Assembly (NCBI GenBank): GCA_002367355.1
Contig: DFBQ01000020.1
Coordinates: forward strand, 1 to 6,182
Source of the DNA: Deltaproteobacteria bacterium UBA3076
GTDB lineage: Bacteria; Desulfobacterota; Dissulfuribacteria; Dissulfuribacterales; UBA3076
Length of the DNA stretch: 6,182 bases
Reading direction: 5' to 3'
Shown: piece after piece, positions 1-5,575 of the stretch
Layout: each line of letters starts with the position of its first letter
Position numbering within the stretch: position 1 is the first letter of the stretch
Translations under genes and position numbers: made by a program
Notes under the pieces: generated by a model
Database searches by the model: none
What the model was told of the DNA's origin: nothing
Seen by the model: only the letters and a program-made list of their open reading frames with translations

Positions 1-159
1 ATTATTTTTGTGAAAATCTATAGCCTTTAAGGCCGGGACATATATGCCTTTTACAATGACATCTCGGCTGTCACCTTGCTTGAACAAGATGGTCTGCTGA
101 AGGGCATTCAAGTTGCTTGAGTCCGCAAGACCCCTCAGTCCATACAGGGCCGCATTCAT
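1..159 (-). CDS. Small ORF of unknown function, copy 1, 3' end cut by window edge
   Basis: I do not recognise this protein. The frame opens with ATG at 157-159 (MNAALYGLRGLADSSNLNAL) and stays open for 53 codons to the window edge, so the C-terminus is missing. An in-frame TAG at 184-186 limits how far upstream it could start. No clear Shine-Dalgarno sequence precedes the ATG, so it may instead be a fragment of an older gene. Its first 46-47 codons match the ORF at 2504-2746. The 13 hand-counted base differences fall mostly at third codon positions (9 of 13), and the only indel is one whole codon (an extra Gln at about residue 22). That pattern supports this frame as coding. It lies 58 bases downstream of the 331-residue gene on the same strand and could be cotranscribed with it. 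After residue 47 the two copies diverge completely. Confidence 0.5.
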   Translation of the reverse strand, partial: MNAALYGLRGLADSSNLNALQQTILFKQGDSRDVIVKGIYVPALKAIDFHKNN

Positions 160-176
160 CCCGGACCATCCGGACC
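20..176. repeat. Dispersed direct repeat, copy 1 (partner at 2610-2763)
   Basis: About 157 bases match 2610-2763 in the same orientation, with 13 mismatches and one 3-base insertion (CTG, near 97-100) by hand count. The right boundary falls in a pair of 9-base units, CCGGACCAT followed by CCGGACCCT, at 161-178. In the partner both units read CCGGACCAT. The repeat carries the conserved part of the small minus-strand ORF. Confidence 0.9.
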
Positions 177-217
177 CTATGTCCTATCAACCATTTCAAC
201 TCAGTTCCCTATCTTTC

Positions 218-1213
218 CTATTTTTCCAGACCGCCTGACGCCACCGCTGTAAGCAATTTCCGTGGTATCTGATTCGCCTTGAGCAGTGTTTTCAGCGCGG
301 CGTACCGAAAAAAAGCCTGGGTCCACGTGTGTAACATGTCCTTATCGGCCCAGTACAGAAGCTTTTTCTCCCCCCAATCGCCCAATCTATCTACGAGGTC
401 CTCATTCTCAGCCGCGTATACCATGACCATGTCCACATAGTCATCCAAATCATTGGGCTCGCGACCCGCTTGACGACAAATCAACCTATACCCCGGATTG
501 TTCTTTTTAATTTCATTGATTGTGTTTCCGTAATGCTCAATTACGAATGTTTTCATGTCCTGTCTTTCATCCCTGGGCTGCACGTCACCATAATCCAGGA
601 CGGCACCGTAATGCTGCGTTAACTCGCGCCTTTCCATGCGCGCGACGTGCGCTGGCAACATGCCGAGCTCCACTATTTTCTCTAAGTACGGGTCCGGATC
701 GACGCCGAAATCTGTTGAGCGCAGACGATCAAGGTCTCGCGACAGGATGTTTGCATCGTAGTCGAGCTCAGCCATGCAAGCGATCCGACCGACCTCCGAG
801 AGCATAAGAAGATTGATGCAATCGATCAGTTCTACCTCGAGCCATAGCTGCTTGTTCAACTGGCCCTCGCCGAGGCCGAGCAAATCTCGCACCGAACCTG
901 CCATGAACCGGCCCCATCCCAAGATCTTTCCTGCTTTGGATCGTCGTTCGAGCTTACGATCAAAACTCAACTCGCTGTTGAGCGATGCGATCAATGATCG
1001 AAAATACTCGGCGCATTCCGTGAACGAGCTAAGCGCCATCTGGACGGCCAGAGCTGTTCCTTTGCGCTGCTCCCCGGCCATCTGAAGCGATCGAAAGGCT
1101 CCGCGTAGCTTGCCGATCGCCTGCGCATCGACTTTGGCTTCGAGTCTTTCGAGAAGCGCAACCGAAGCCATCGCCGAATTGAGGAGGGCATTGACGAGCC
1201 TATCGGTAATCAT
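218..1213 (-). CDS. Uncharacterised 331-residue helical protein
   Basis: I cannot assign a family. The start at 1213 is well supported: AGGAG at 1221-1225 (read on the minus strand) sits 7 bases before ATG. No signal peptide or convincing membrane span is visible. The N-terminal 80 residues look like amphipathic helices (Leu/Ala-rich, with charged residues spaced as in helical bundles). Residues 85-105 are basic (RKLERRSKAGK). Residues 120-150 form a hydrophobic stretch (LWLEVELIDCINLLMLSEVG) that could pack in a bundle. The C-terminal third is mixed and charged, with several Trp residues between 280 and 297. I see no nuclease, ATPase, kinase or DNA-binding motif. It is divergent from the integrase remnant (120-base gap) and is followed 58 bases downstream by the small repeated ORF. 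The long intact frame with a strong ribosome binding site argues for a real gene; the function is open. Confidence 0.85.
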   Translation of the reverse strand: MITDRLVNALLNSAMASVALLERLEAKVDAQAIGKLRGAFRSLQMAGEQRKGTALAVQMALSSFTECAEYFRSLIASLNSELSFDRKLERRSKAGKILGWGRFMAGSVRDLLGLGEGQLNKQLWLEVELIDCINLLMLSEVGRIACMAELDYDANILSRDLDRLRSTDFGVDPDPYLEKIVELGMLPAHVARMERRELTQHYGAVLDYGDVQPRDERQDMKTFVIEHYGNTINEIKKNNPGYRLICRQAGREPNDLDDYVDMVMVYAAENEDLVDRLGDWGEKKLLYWADKDMLHTWTQAFFRYAALKTLLKANQIPRKLLTAVASGGLEK

Positions 1214-1247
1214 GCCTGTTCTCCTAATGTATGTTTCGCGCAGTTAG

Positions 1248-1253
1248 ATTATA
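1248..1253 (-). promoter_or_regulatory. Candidate -10 box for the 331-residue gene
   Basis: On the minus strand this reads TATAAT, a perfect sigma-70 -10 hexamer, 34 bases upstream of the ATG at 1213. No good -35 box lies 16-18 bases further upstream, so the match may be fortuitous or the promoter may rely on an activator. The 120-base divergent gap also holds TTGACT at 1264-1269 on the plus strand, a possible -35 for the integrase fragment, but no clear -10 follows it. Confidence 0.35.
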
Positions 1254-1332
1254 ACCACCTTAATTGACTTGTTTTTTCCTTTTACAGCACATTATTTCTA
1301 AATAGGGAAAAAAACAAGAAGGAGGTTCTATC

Positions 1333-1605
1333 ATGCGTGAAAATTCCAACGATCCTGCTCCCAAAGACCTGCCCCTACCTGATATACCCACTCTGATTCA
1401 CCGTTGCATGAAAGTCGAAGAGGATCGAAACCTTTCAGACAATTCCATGAAGGAGCTTCGGCGGTATCTGAATGAATTTTTAGCATACTGTCAATCTCAG
1501 GGTATCAGTTCCGCTGAAGAGCTGACACCCTCATTTCTAAAAACCAATGCCGACCAACGGTGCATGGATGCACGCCCCACGCTCAAAAAGGCCATGGTCA
1601 GGTGA
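1333..1605 (+). pseudogene. Truncated tyrosine recombinase/integrase, N-terminal fragment
   Basis: The 90-residue product has the character of the SAM-like core-binding (arm) domain found at the N-terminus of phage-type tyrosine recombinases: a Pro-rich leader (residues 9-20), then LSDNSMKELRRYLNEFLAYC (34-53) and a second helix ending TLKKAMV (83-89). The catalytic domain with its Arg-His-Arg-Tyr residues is absent. Just after AMV an intact homologue would be expected to continue into a Trp-Ser-Leu-rich helix. Here a TGA stop follows, and a short Phe-Gly-Asp-like stretch appears in another frame near 1615-1625, as if frameshifted, before all similarity ends at the toxin gene. The start is well marked: AAGGAGG at 1319-1325, 7 bases from ATG. 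The fragment cannot catalyse recombination alone. The family call rests on recognition of the domain, not a search; a standalone small protein is possible but less likely. Confidence 0.6.
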
Positions 1606-1633
1606 ACTGAAGGGTTTGGCGATGCTTGGCAAG

Positions 1634-1933
1634 TCACAACAAGCGACTGCGCCACTTCTTTGGATCCCGGGATGTATGGAAGATGCAGTAGACTGTCACC
1701 TTCCCACCGGCGTACTCGTAAAAGATGGCGTACGGAAATCGCCTCAACAACGCCCGACGATATTCCTCGTGGACTTTCGCGTGGAGTTCGGGCATGCGAC
1801 AAATTGCTTGGATACTGGCGTCCACACAGCCGAGAAACTCTTCCCCCAAACCGGATCGCCGATCTTCGTACCAACAATATGCCTCATCGACGTCCTGTTG
1901 TGCTTCCGGCGCGATTATTAGTTCAGCGGCCAT
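1634..1933 (-). CDS. RelE/ParE-family toxin of a type II toxin-antitoxin system
   Basis: The product is 99 residues, the usual size for the RelE/ParE superfamily. Family features visible are the N-terminal helix pattern AxxDVDEAYCWYEDR (residues 11-25), a Gly-Leu-Gly turn followed by EEF (28-33), Pro at 48, the core strand RRALLRRFPYAIFYEY (59-74), and the C-terminal VYCIFHTSRDPKKW (81-94) with the typical His-x-x-Arg-Asp-Pro. Members act as mRNA interferases or gyrase poisons; the sequence alone does not say which. Its ATG overlaps the end of the antitoxin gene by 11 bases (ATGGCCGCTGA holds both start and stop), so translation is probably coupled and the pair is one operon. The gene is intact. 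It ends 28 bases from the end of the integrase fragment, tail to tail. Confidence 0.9.
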   Translation of the reverse strand: MAAELIIAPEAQQDVDEAYCWYEDRRSGLGEEFLGCVDASIQAICRMPELHAKVHEEYRRALLRRFPYAIFYEYAGGKVTVYCIFHTSRDPKKWRSRLL

Positions 1934-2147
1934 AACGACTTCGAACCCTGCGTTTTACCTCGTCCCACGAAAGCCCCGAAGCCGGGCTGCTCATCAAGTT
2001 GGCCTTTCGACGAGCCAACTCATCCTTTTGCCATTCATGCACAGGAACCTCTGACGGTGTAGCCGCCAGATCGTCCCAAAGATCTTCCACCAGTTGTAGC
2101 TTCTCTGGTGGACTTAGGTCGAAGATGGAAACAGCATTTAAATTCAT
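1923..2147 (-). CDS. Addiction-module antitoxin, TIGR02574-like
   Basis: The 74-residue product matches the small 'putative addiction module component' family that partners RelE/ParE toxins: LSPPEKLQLVEDLWDDL (residues 11-27), a central Gln-Lys-rich helix EWQKDELARRKAN (38-50) and a C-terminal LSWDEVKRRV (59-68). It should bind and neutralise the toxin encoded immediately downstream. I chose the ATG at 2147 rather than an upstream ATG at 2171, because AGGAGG (2153-2158 on the minus strand) lies 5 bases before it and family proteins begin close to this point. The upstream start would place that ribosome site inside the coding region. A short inverted repeat (CCTG-ATAG-CAGG, 2156-2167) overlaps the ribosome site and could be an operator for autoregulation, but it is small and uncertain. 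Confidence 0.88.
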   Translation of the reverse strand: MNLNAVSIFDLSPPEKLQLVEDLWDDLAATPSEVPVHEWQKDELARRKANLMSSPASGLSWDEVKRRVRSRYGR

Positions 2148-2503
2148 TGTTACCTCCTGATAGCAGGACAATGCTCACGTTCGAATTGATTGTTTCGGTT
2201 GCCCAGTTAGATTTTCTTTCACCGAACCTGATCCCTCCCAACTCACTTAACATACTAATATACTCTAAACGAGAGGATATGAAAATATAGTTCGGAACTG
2301 GTGGTTTCCTTTCAGACCCTGACCCGGACAAGCCGGAACCAAACAGGTTTGAATACAAAAAATTGATCACGAAAGCACGAAAATACGAAGACACGAAAGC
2401 CTGAATGTTGTTTTATTTCGTGCTTTCAATCTTTCGTGTTTTCGTGATTGTATTTCAGAATTTTCTGCCAGAAAAAACACGAAAATAATTGCTAAGGTAC
2501 TAA
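2148..2503. other. Intergenic stretch with inverted repeat, no gene supported
   Basis: This 356-base stretch lies upstream of the antitoxin gene and downstream of the small ORF at 2504-2746, both on the minus strand. It should hold the toxin-antitoxin promoter, but I could not pick a convincing -35/-10 pair. Open frames here are short, lack ribosome sites and overlap the antitoxin in other frames. The one clear structure is the CACGAAA inverted repeat at 2366-2448, with one more CACGAAA unit at 2478-2484. Confidence 0.6.
2366..2448. repeat. Imperfect inverted repeat built from CACGAAA units
   Basis: The left arm (2366-2399) and right arm (2415-2448) are imperfect reverse complements around a spacer of about 15 bases. 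Each arm begins or ends in ATCACGAAA plus a second unit. CACGAAA occurs on the plus strand at 2369-2375, 2376-2382, 2392-2398 and 2478-2484. Its complement TTTCGTG occurs at 2416-2422, 2432-2438 and 2440-2446. As RNA it would form a long hairpin on either strand. It could be a small non-autonomous repeat element or a bidirectional transcription attenuator; I see no terminal target duplication that would prove transposition. Confidence 0.75.
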
Positions 2504-2746
2504 TTATCCAACTTTGCAAAGCCGCCTGCTGTAAGGGCAGGTTCTGCAATAGCCAAAATCAGAAGGATCATGGGCAAAGGGAGTCTCATGATCCAATATC
2601 TCATCAATAATAGCCTTTAAGGCCGAGACATATATGCCTTTTACAATTTCATCTCGGCTGTCACCTTGTTTAAACAAGACGGTCTGAAGGGCATTCAAGT
2701 TGCTGGAGTCTGCAAGGCCCCTCAGCCAGTACAGGGCGGCATTCAT
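2504..2746 (-). CDS. Small ORF of unknown function, copy 2 (80 residues)
   Basis: The frame from ATG at 2746 to TAA at 2504 encodes 80 residues beginning MNAALYWLRGLADSSNLNAL. It stays open upstream to an ATG at 2854, but the shared family segment starts only at about 2763, and the matching frame of copy 1 is stopped just upstream, so I prefer 2746. There is no strong Shine-Dalgarno sequence. The middle is a predicted helix (LNALQTVLFKQGDSRDEIVKGIYVSALKAIIDEIL in sections, residues 17-50). The C-terminus ends in a Cys cluster (YCRTCPYSRRLC, about 66-77) that could bind metal. The first 45 or so residues are shared with the left-edge ORF, with a substitution pattern typical of coding DNA. It is divergent from the methyltransferase gene. 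It may be a genuine small protein or the tail of a decayed larger one. No function is assigned. Confidence 0.45.
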   Translation of the reverse strand: MNAALYWLRGLADSSNLNALQTVLFKQGDSRDEIVKGIYVSALKAIIDEILDHETPFAHDPSDFGYCRTCPYSRRLCKVG

Positions 2747-2763
2747 CCCGGACCATCCGGACC
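2610..2763. repeat. Dispersed direct repeat, copy 2 (partner at 20-176)
   Basis: These 154 bases match 20-176 in the same orientation at roughly 90% identity by hand alignment. The left boundary falls within the codon after Lys-Ala in the minus-strand ORF. The right boundary lies in a perfect tandem of CCGGACCAT (2748-2756 and 2757-2765). Flanking sequence on both sides is unrelated between copies. Confidence 0.9.
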
Positions 2764-2919
2764 ATAGGCCAGCGTCCAAATGACAGCCTAAGAGCCTCAA
2801 GGAAATTAGTTCCTGTACCGATATTAAAAAGATGGACCAAGATGAGATAGGCAACGAACAAACCCATCCCAGTCGGTGTCATCCTGAAGGATGTTCCTCC
2901 GCTCGATAGCATACGCGCA

Positions 2920-4350
2920 ATGATAAAACCGACAACCAGAATTCCCATTTCCTCAATCATCCTTGATGAAGATATTTATCCGAGGAATGGGATCGATCTC
3001 AGGCGTGTCGGCATATTTGCCGAAAACATCAGAGACGGCTTCAAATTTGAGCCTATTGAACTCGAGCCCGACCCTGACAAGCCCGGCAGATACCGCCTGT
3101 TAGATGGGGCTCACAGATGGAGCGCCTACAAGTCAAACGGGGTAGCAGAGGCCGAAGCGGTCATAAAGAACCTGGATGGGACAAATCCGCTGCTCTATGC
3201 GGCTAAAAAAGCCATTGGCCCGAGACAGTTGACGGAAGACGAGGCAAGAGATACCGCGCGACGCGCCTATAACAAAAATCCAGCCCTGACATCTTCAGCA
3301 ATCGGGAAGGCCATTGGACGAGCAAGACAGACAGTGGACTCATACATAGCTGATCTCCGCGCCGCAACACAGATGGGTCTCGACATCAAGATATTTCGTA
3401 TGAACCGCCTTGGCATCCCGCAGGACAGGATCGCAAAGAGATTGGGGGTAGACCAGAAGACAATTCATAACCATTTAGGAAAAATGCCAGTATTGGCAAA
3501 TTTCCTAAATACCGACCTATCCAGAGGCTTCACAGTTGCACAGGTAGCAGAAAAACACGGCTGGACAGAACCGATGGTCTGGTCACTGGCCCTGGAAGCC
3601 AAAGAAGACCTTGAAAGATTCAAGGAACTTGGCTGGGGACTGAGGACATGGGACCTATGGGAATGGAATGATTGCGACCGACGATTCGGAGACGACTGGC
3701 CGGGGCGTATCCCGGCCCAATTGATAGCCCACATCCTTTACTACTTCTCGAAACAAACAGATCTGATCCTTGACCCCATGGCAGGAGGAGGAGTGACCCC
3801 CGACACATGCCTGGCCCTGAACCGCAGATGCTGGGCCTTTGACATGACAGACCGGCCTGAGACACGCCCCGAAATCGAACCCTGCACCTGGACATTACCA
3901 GATAGTCCAGACAAACCAGATTGGCCAATCACCTCAAAGGGCAAGCCCGATCTTATCATTTTTGATCCGCCATACTTTGACAAAAAGGCCGCCGACTATG
4001 CGGAAAAAAGCATATCCGATTTGTCAAAAAAAGAATACCTGGAATTCCTTGAGGCCTTCTTCGCCCTGCTGAAACGCAATGCCAAAAAGACAACAAGGCT
4101 TGCATTCATCAATGCGGATTGGAGAGATTTTCAGAATAAACCCGCGGCGGAAGAATCCGGCAAAGGATCAATCCTGATAGACGATTACCTCCGGATTCTG
4201 AGCAGGACCGGCTGGCAGCACACCCACATCATCCAGGCCCCCATGTCCGCGCAACGCTTCAGCTCAGTGGTCGTCTCCGCAATGCAAAAGAAAAGGATAC
4301 TTGGCGTGACAAGCAGGTATGTGATAATCCTGCGTAGAACAAAGAAGTAG
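2920..4350 (+). CDS. ParB-like domain / HTH / DNA methyltransferase fusion
   Basis: The 476-residue protein has three parts. Residues 6-90 are a ParB/sulfiredoxin-like domain: IPISSIILDEDIYPR (8-22), then LLDGAHRWSAY (60-70), the box corresponding to the Gly-x-His/Arg-Arg motif of the ParB family. Residues 125-190 carry two helix-turn-helix-like stretches, AIGKAIGRARQTVDSYI (127-143) and RIAKRLGVDQKTIHNHLG (170-187). Residues 245-470 are a SAM-dependent methyltransferase: a motif X-like GRIPAQLIAHIL (262-273), motif I LDPMAGGGVT (284-293), an acidic AFDMT (306-310) and motif IV DPPYF (349-353). The I-to-IV order and DPPY fit an N6-adenine or N4-cytosine DNA methylase; the base cannot be told apart here. 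No restriction endonuclease is adjacent, so it is an orphan methylase, perhaps phage- or plasmid-derived. The ATG at 2920 has no clear Shine-Dalgarno sequence, but the ParB domain begins right after it. Confidence 0.9.
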   Translation: MIKPTTRIPISSIILDEDIYPRNGIDLRRVGIFAENIRDGFKFEPIELEPDPDKPGRYRLLDGAHRWSAYKSNGVAEAEAVIKNLDGTNPLLYAAKKAIGPRQLTEDEARDTARRAYNKNPALTSSAIGKAIGRARQTVDSYIADLRAATQMGLDIKIFRMNRLGIPQDRIAKRLGVDQKTIHNHLGKMPVLANFLNTDLSRGFTVAQVAEKHGWTEPMVWSLALEAKEDLERFKELGWGLRTWDLWEWNDCDRRFGDDWPGRIPAQLIAHILYYFSKQTDLILDPMAGGGVTPDTCLALNRRCWAFDMTDRPETRPEIEPCTWTLPDSPDKPDWPITSKGKPDLIIFDPPYFDKKAADYAEKSISDLSKKEYLEFLEAFFALLKRNAKKTTRLAFINADWRDFQNKPAAEESGKGSILIDDYLRILSRTGWQHTHIIQAPMSAQRFSSVVVSAMQKKRILGVTSRYVIILRRTKK

Positions 4351-4493
4351 CGTCTCCCATATCCGTCACAGATCCCTTTAACCGTTTAACCGTCGGTATT
4401 GGCGGCACTGTTATTTCTACCAGAACCGATATAAATCAATACTGTGCCAGGAGTGTTGTATTCCACTTTATTTCATCGTAATTTGATCAGATT

Positions 4494-4519
4494 AAAATAC
4501 GGCAAAAGGCCGCCATTTT
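4494..4519 (+). terminator. Weak candidate terminator hairpin
   Basis: AAAAT (4494-4498) pairs with ATTTT (4515-4519), and CGGC (4500-4503) with GCCG (4509-4512), around an AAAAG loop. The internal A versus CC does not pair. A run of T residues (4526-4531) follows a few bases later. It lies about 145 bases past the methyltransferase stop. Confidence 0.3.
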
Positions 4520-4574
4520 CGTACTATTTTTCTCAGTTAGCCACCGATGCCGGAAGTGGTGGAGAATATTGCTG

Positions 4575-4607
4575 TTGGGGCTCTGCCCCAAACCCCGGGG
4601 TTTTTTT
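4575..4607 (+). terminator. GC-rich hairpins followed by T-tract, probable terminator
   Basis: A perfect 7-bp stem TTGGGGC (4575-4581) / GCCCCAA (4585-4591) with a TCT loop is followed by the palindrome AACCCCGGGGTT (4591-4602) and seven T residues (4601-4607). This has the form of an intrinsic terminator for plus-strand transcription, 225 bases beyond the methyltransferase gene. The same GGGGCTCTGCCCC-type motif also occurs as a dispersed repeat in some bacteria, so it may be a repeat that serves as a terminator. Confidence 0.5.
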
Positions 4608-4812
4608 GAGGTATAGAGAGAACAGAGAATTTTATTTAAAGAAAAACACTTTCTAAATATTTCATCAAAGAATTATTTCACCGGTGGCATTATCAGACCA
4701 AAACATAGCGGTGATTTTTAAAATAAAGAGAAACACAACAGGCGTCCCTATCCCGATATGCAGATCAGTGACCCAGCAAAACTGCTATATGCCGGCTGAT
4801 ACTTATCATAAA

Positions 4813-4836
4813 AAGGCAAAAATTGTCAGATGCCTT
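4813..4836 (-). terminator. Candidate terminator of the permease gene
   Basis: On the minus strand AAGGCA (4836-4831) pairs with TGCCTT (4818-4813) around a 12-base loop, followed by TTTAT. The stem overlaps the permease stop codon (4835-4837). Six base pairs with a large loop make it weak. Confidence 0.35.
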
Positions 4837-5575
4837 AAAGTGCTTTATATACTGTGAGCAAACCAAGAATCACTATAAGTACTGAAAGTCCAATTTCTAA
4901 CCAAAAGGGTTTTGTCTTCAGCGAAAGTTTACTTCCTACTCTTACACCAATCATTGACCCAACGAGTACGAATAAGGCGGGCAACCAGAATATATTGCCA
5001 CGATGCCAGTAAATGAATATAGCAGCGAGGGCTGTAAAAATTGTCACGAATAATGATGTGGCAATTGCCTTATGAATATCAAGGTGCATAGCTCTCAGAA
5101 ATGGCGGAAACAAAGAGCCTCCACTTCCACCACGCATACCTGTTATCAGATTTAAGCAAAATGAACCAACAACAATATTTCTTAAACTTGGAACTAATTT
5201 CTTAGACAACTCTGGGGCAATTCTGTCGAGATAAATCCCGACTATTGTTATGATAGAAATAACAACAAAGATGATTGCTAAGACTAATGTTGGAATCAAG
5301 CCGGTAAGAAAAGCCCCTATTAGTGACCCTAAAGTGCCGCCAATTATCATATGCAAAGCAATCTTATTATCTATATTTTCTTTGTGACTAATGGCTCCTA
5401 CACCCGAAGAAAAAGGAATAACAAATAGATTAATGGCAAAAGCAGTTAATAAAGGCAATCCAGCCAGATTAAGCAAAGGTATCCTGACGGAACCTCCACC
5501 GATTCCGAACATACCACTCATAAAGCCCGCGACAAGTCCAATGAGAATGAAAATTATTATTTGTGCATGGAGCAT
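4835..5575 (-). CDS. TauE/SafE-family membrane permease
   Basis: The 246-residue protein is an integral membrane protein of the TauE/SafE (DUF81) family, whose members are proposed to export sulfite, organosulfonates or other small anions; the substrate cannot be read from sequence. The two family half-repeats are visible: GLVAGFMSGMFGIGGGSVRI (13-32) followed by PLL (33-35), and GMRGGSGGSLFPPFLRAM (146-163) leading to HKAIATSL (168-175). About seven or eight hydrophobic spans can be traced, ending in SVLIVILGLLTVY (231-243). Length fits the family. The open frame continues upstream to an ATG at 5743, but those extra residues are Pro/Arg-rich and encoded by the folded element, so I start at 5575. 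There AAAGGA (5584-5589, minus strand) lies about 8 bases from ATG and the first membrane span begins at once. The gene is richer in A and T than its upstream DNA. It ends convergent to the methyltransferase. Confidence 0.92.
   Translation of the reverse strand: MLHAQIIIFILIGLVAGFMSGMFGIGGGSVRIPLLNLAGLPLLTAFAINLFVIPFSSGVGAISHKENIDNKIALHMIIGGTLGSLIGAFLTGLIPTLVLAIIFVVISIITIVGIYLDRIAPELSKKLVPSLRNIVVGSFCLNLITGMRGGSGGSLFPPFLRAMHLDIHKAIATSLFVTIFTALAAIFIYWHRGNIFWLPALFVLVGSMIGVRVGSKLSLKTKPFWLEIGLSVLIVILGLLTVYKAL

Larger units (their letters stand above)
4351..4834. other. Intergenic region between methyltransferase and permease genes
   Basis: This 484-base stretch lies between the 3' ends of two convergent genes. 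It contains two candidate terminator hairpins on the plus side (4494-4519 and 4575-4607), one on the minus side (4813-4836), and a tandem TTTAACCG pair at 4377-4392. The part from about 4610 to 4830 is visibly AT-rich. A 70-codon open frame at 4444-4656 lacks a ribosome site and runs through the GC hairpin, so I do not call it. No tRNA is seen. Confidence 0.6.

Noticed and set aside
520..1085. Plus-strand open frames opposite the 331-residue gene
   Set aside because: Arg/Pro/Cys-rich shadow translations with no start signals; the minus-strand frame has a strong ribosome site and balanced composition.
1547..1921. Plus-strand open frames opposite the toxin gene (124 and 91 codons)
   Set aside because: They are antisense to a toxin with clear family motifs, lack ribosome sites and have unlikely composition.
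2035..2394. 119-codon minus-strand frame overlapping the antitoxin
   Set aside because: It covers the antitoxin in another frame, has no ribosome site and runs through the CACGAAA hairpin.
2300..2403. Plus-strand stretch reading DPDPDKPEPNRFEY, similar to EPDPDKPG in the methylase
   Set aside because: Only a few residues of low complexity match, there is a stop just upstream and no start; probably coincidence.
2366..2484. CACGAAA cluster considered as a CRISPR array
   Set aside because: Units are 7 bases, in both orientations and irregularly spaced; there are no regular repeats or spacers and no cas genes.
4444..4656. 70-codon plus-strand open frame after the methylase
   Set aside because: No ribosome site, and it reads through the GC-rich terminator-like hairpins; composition is not protein-like.
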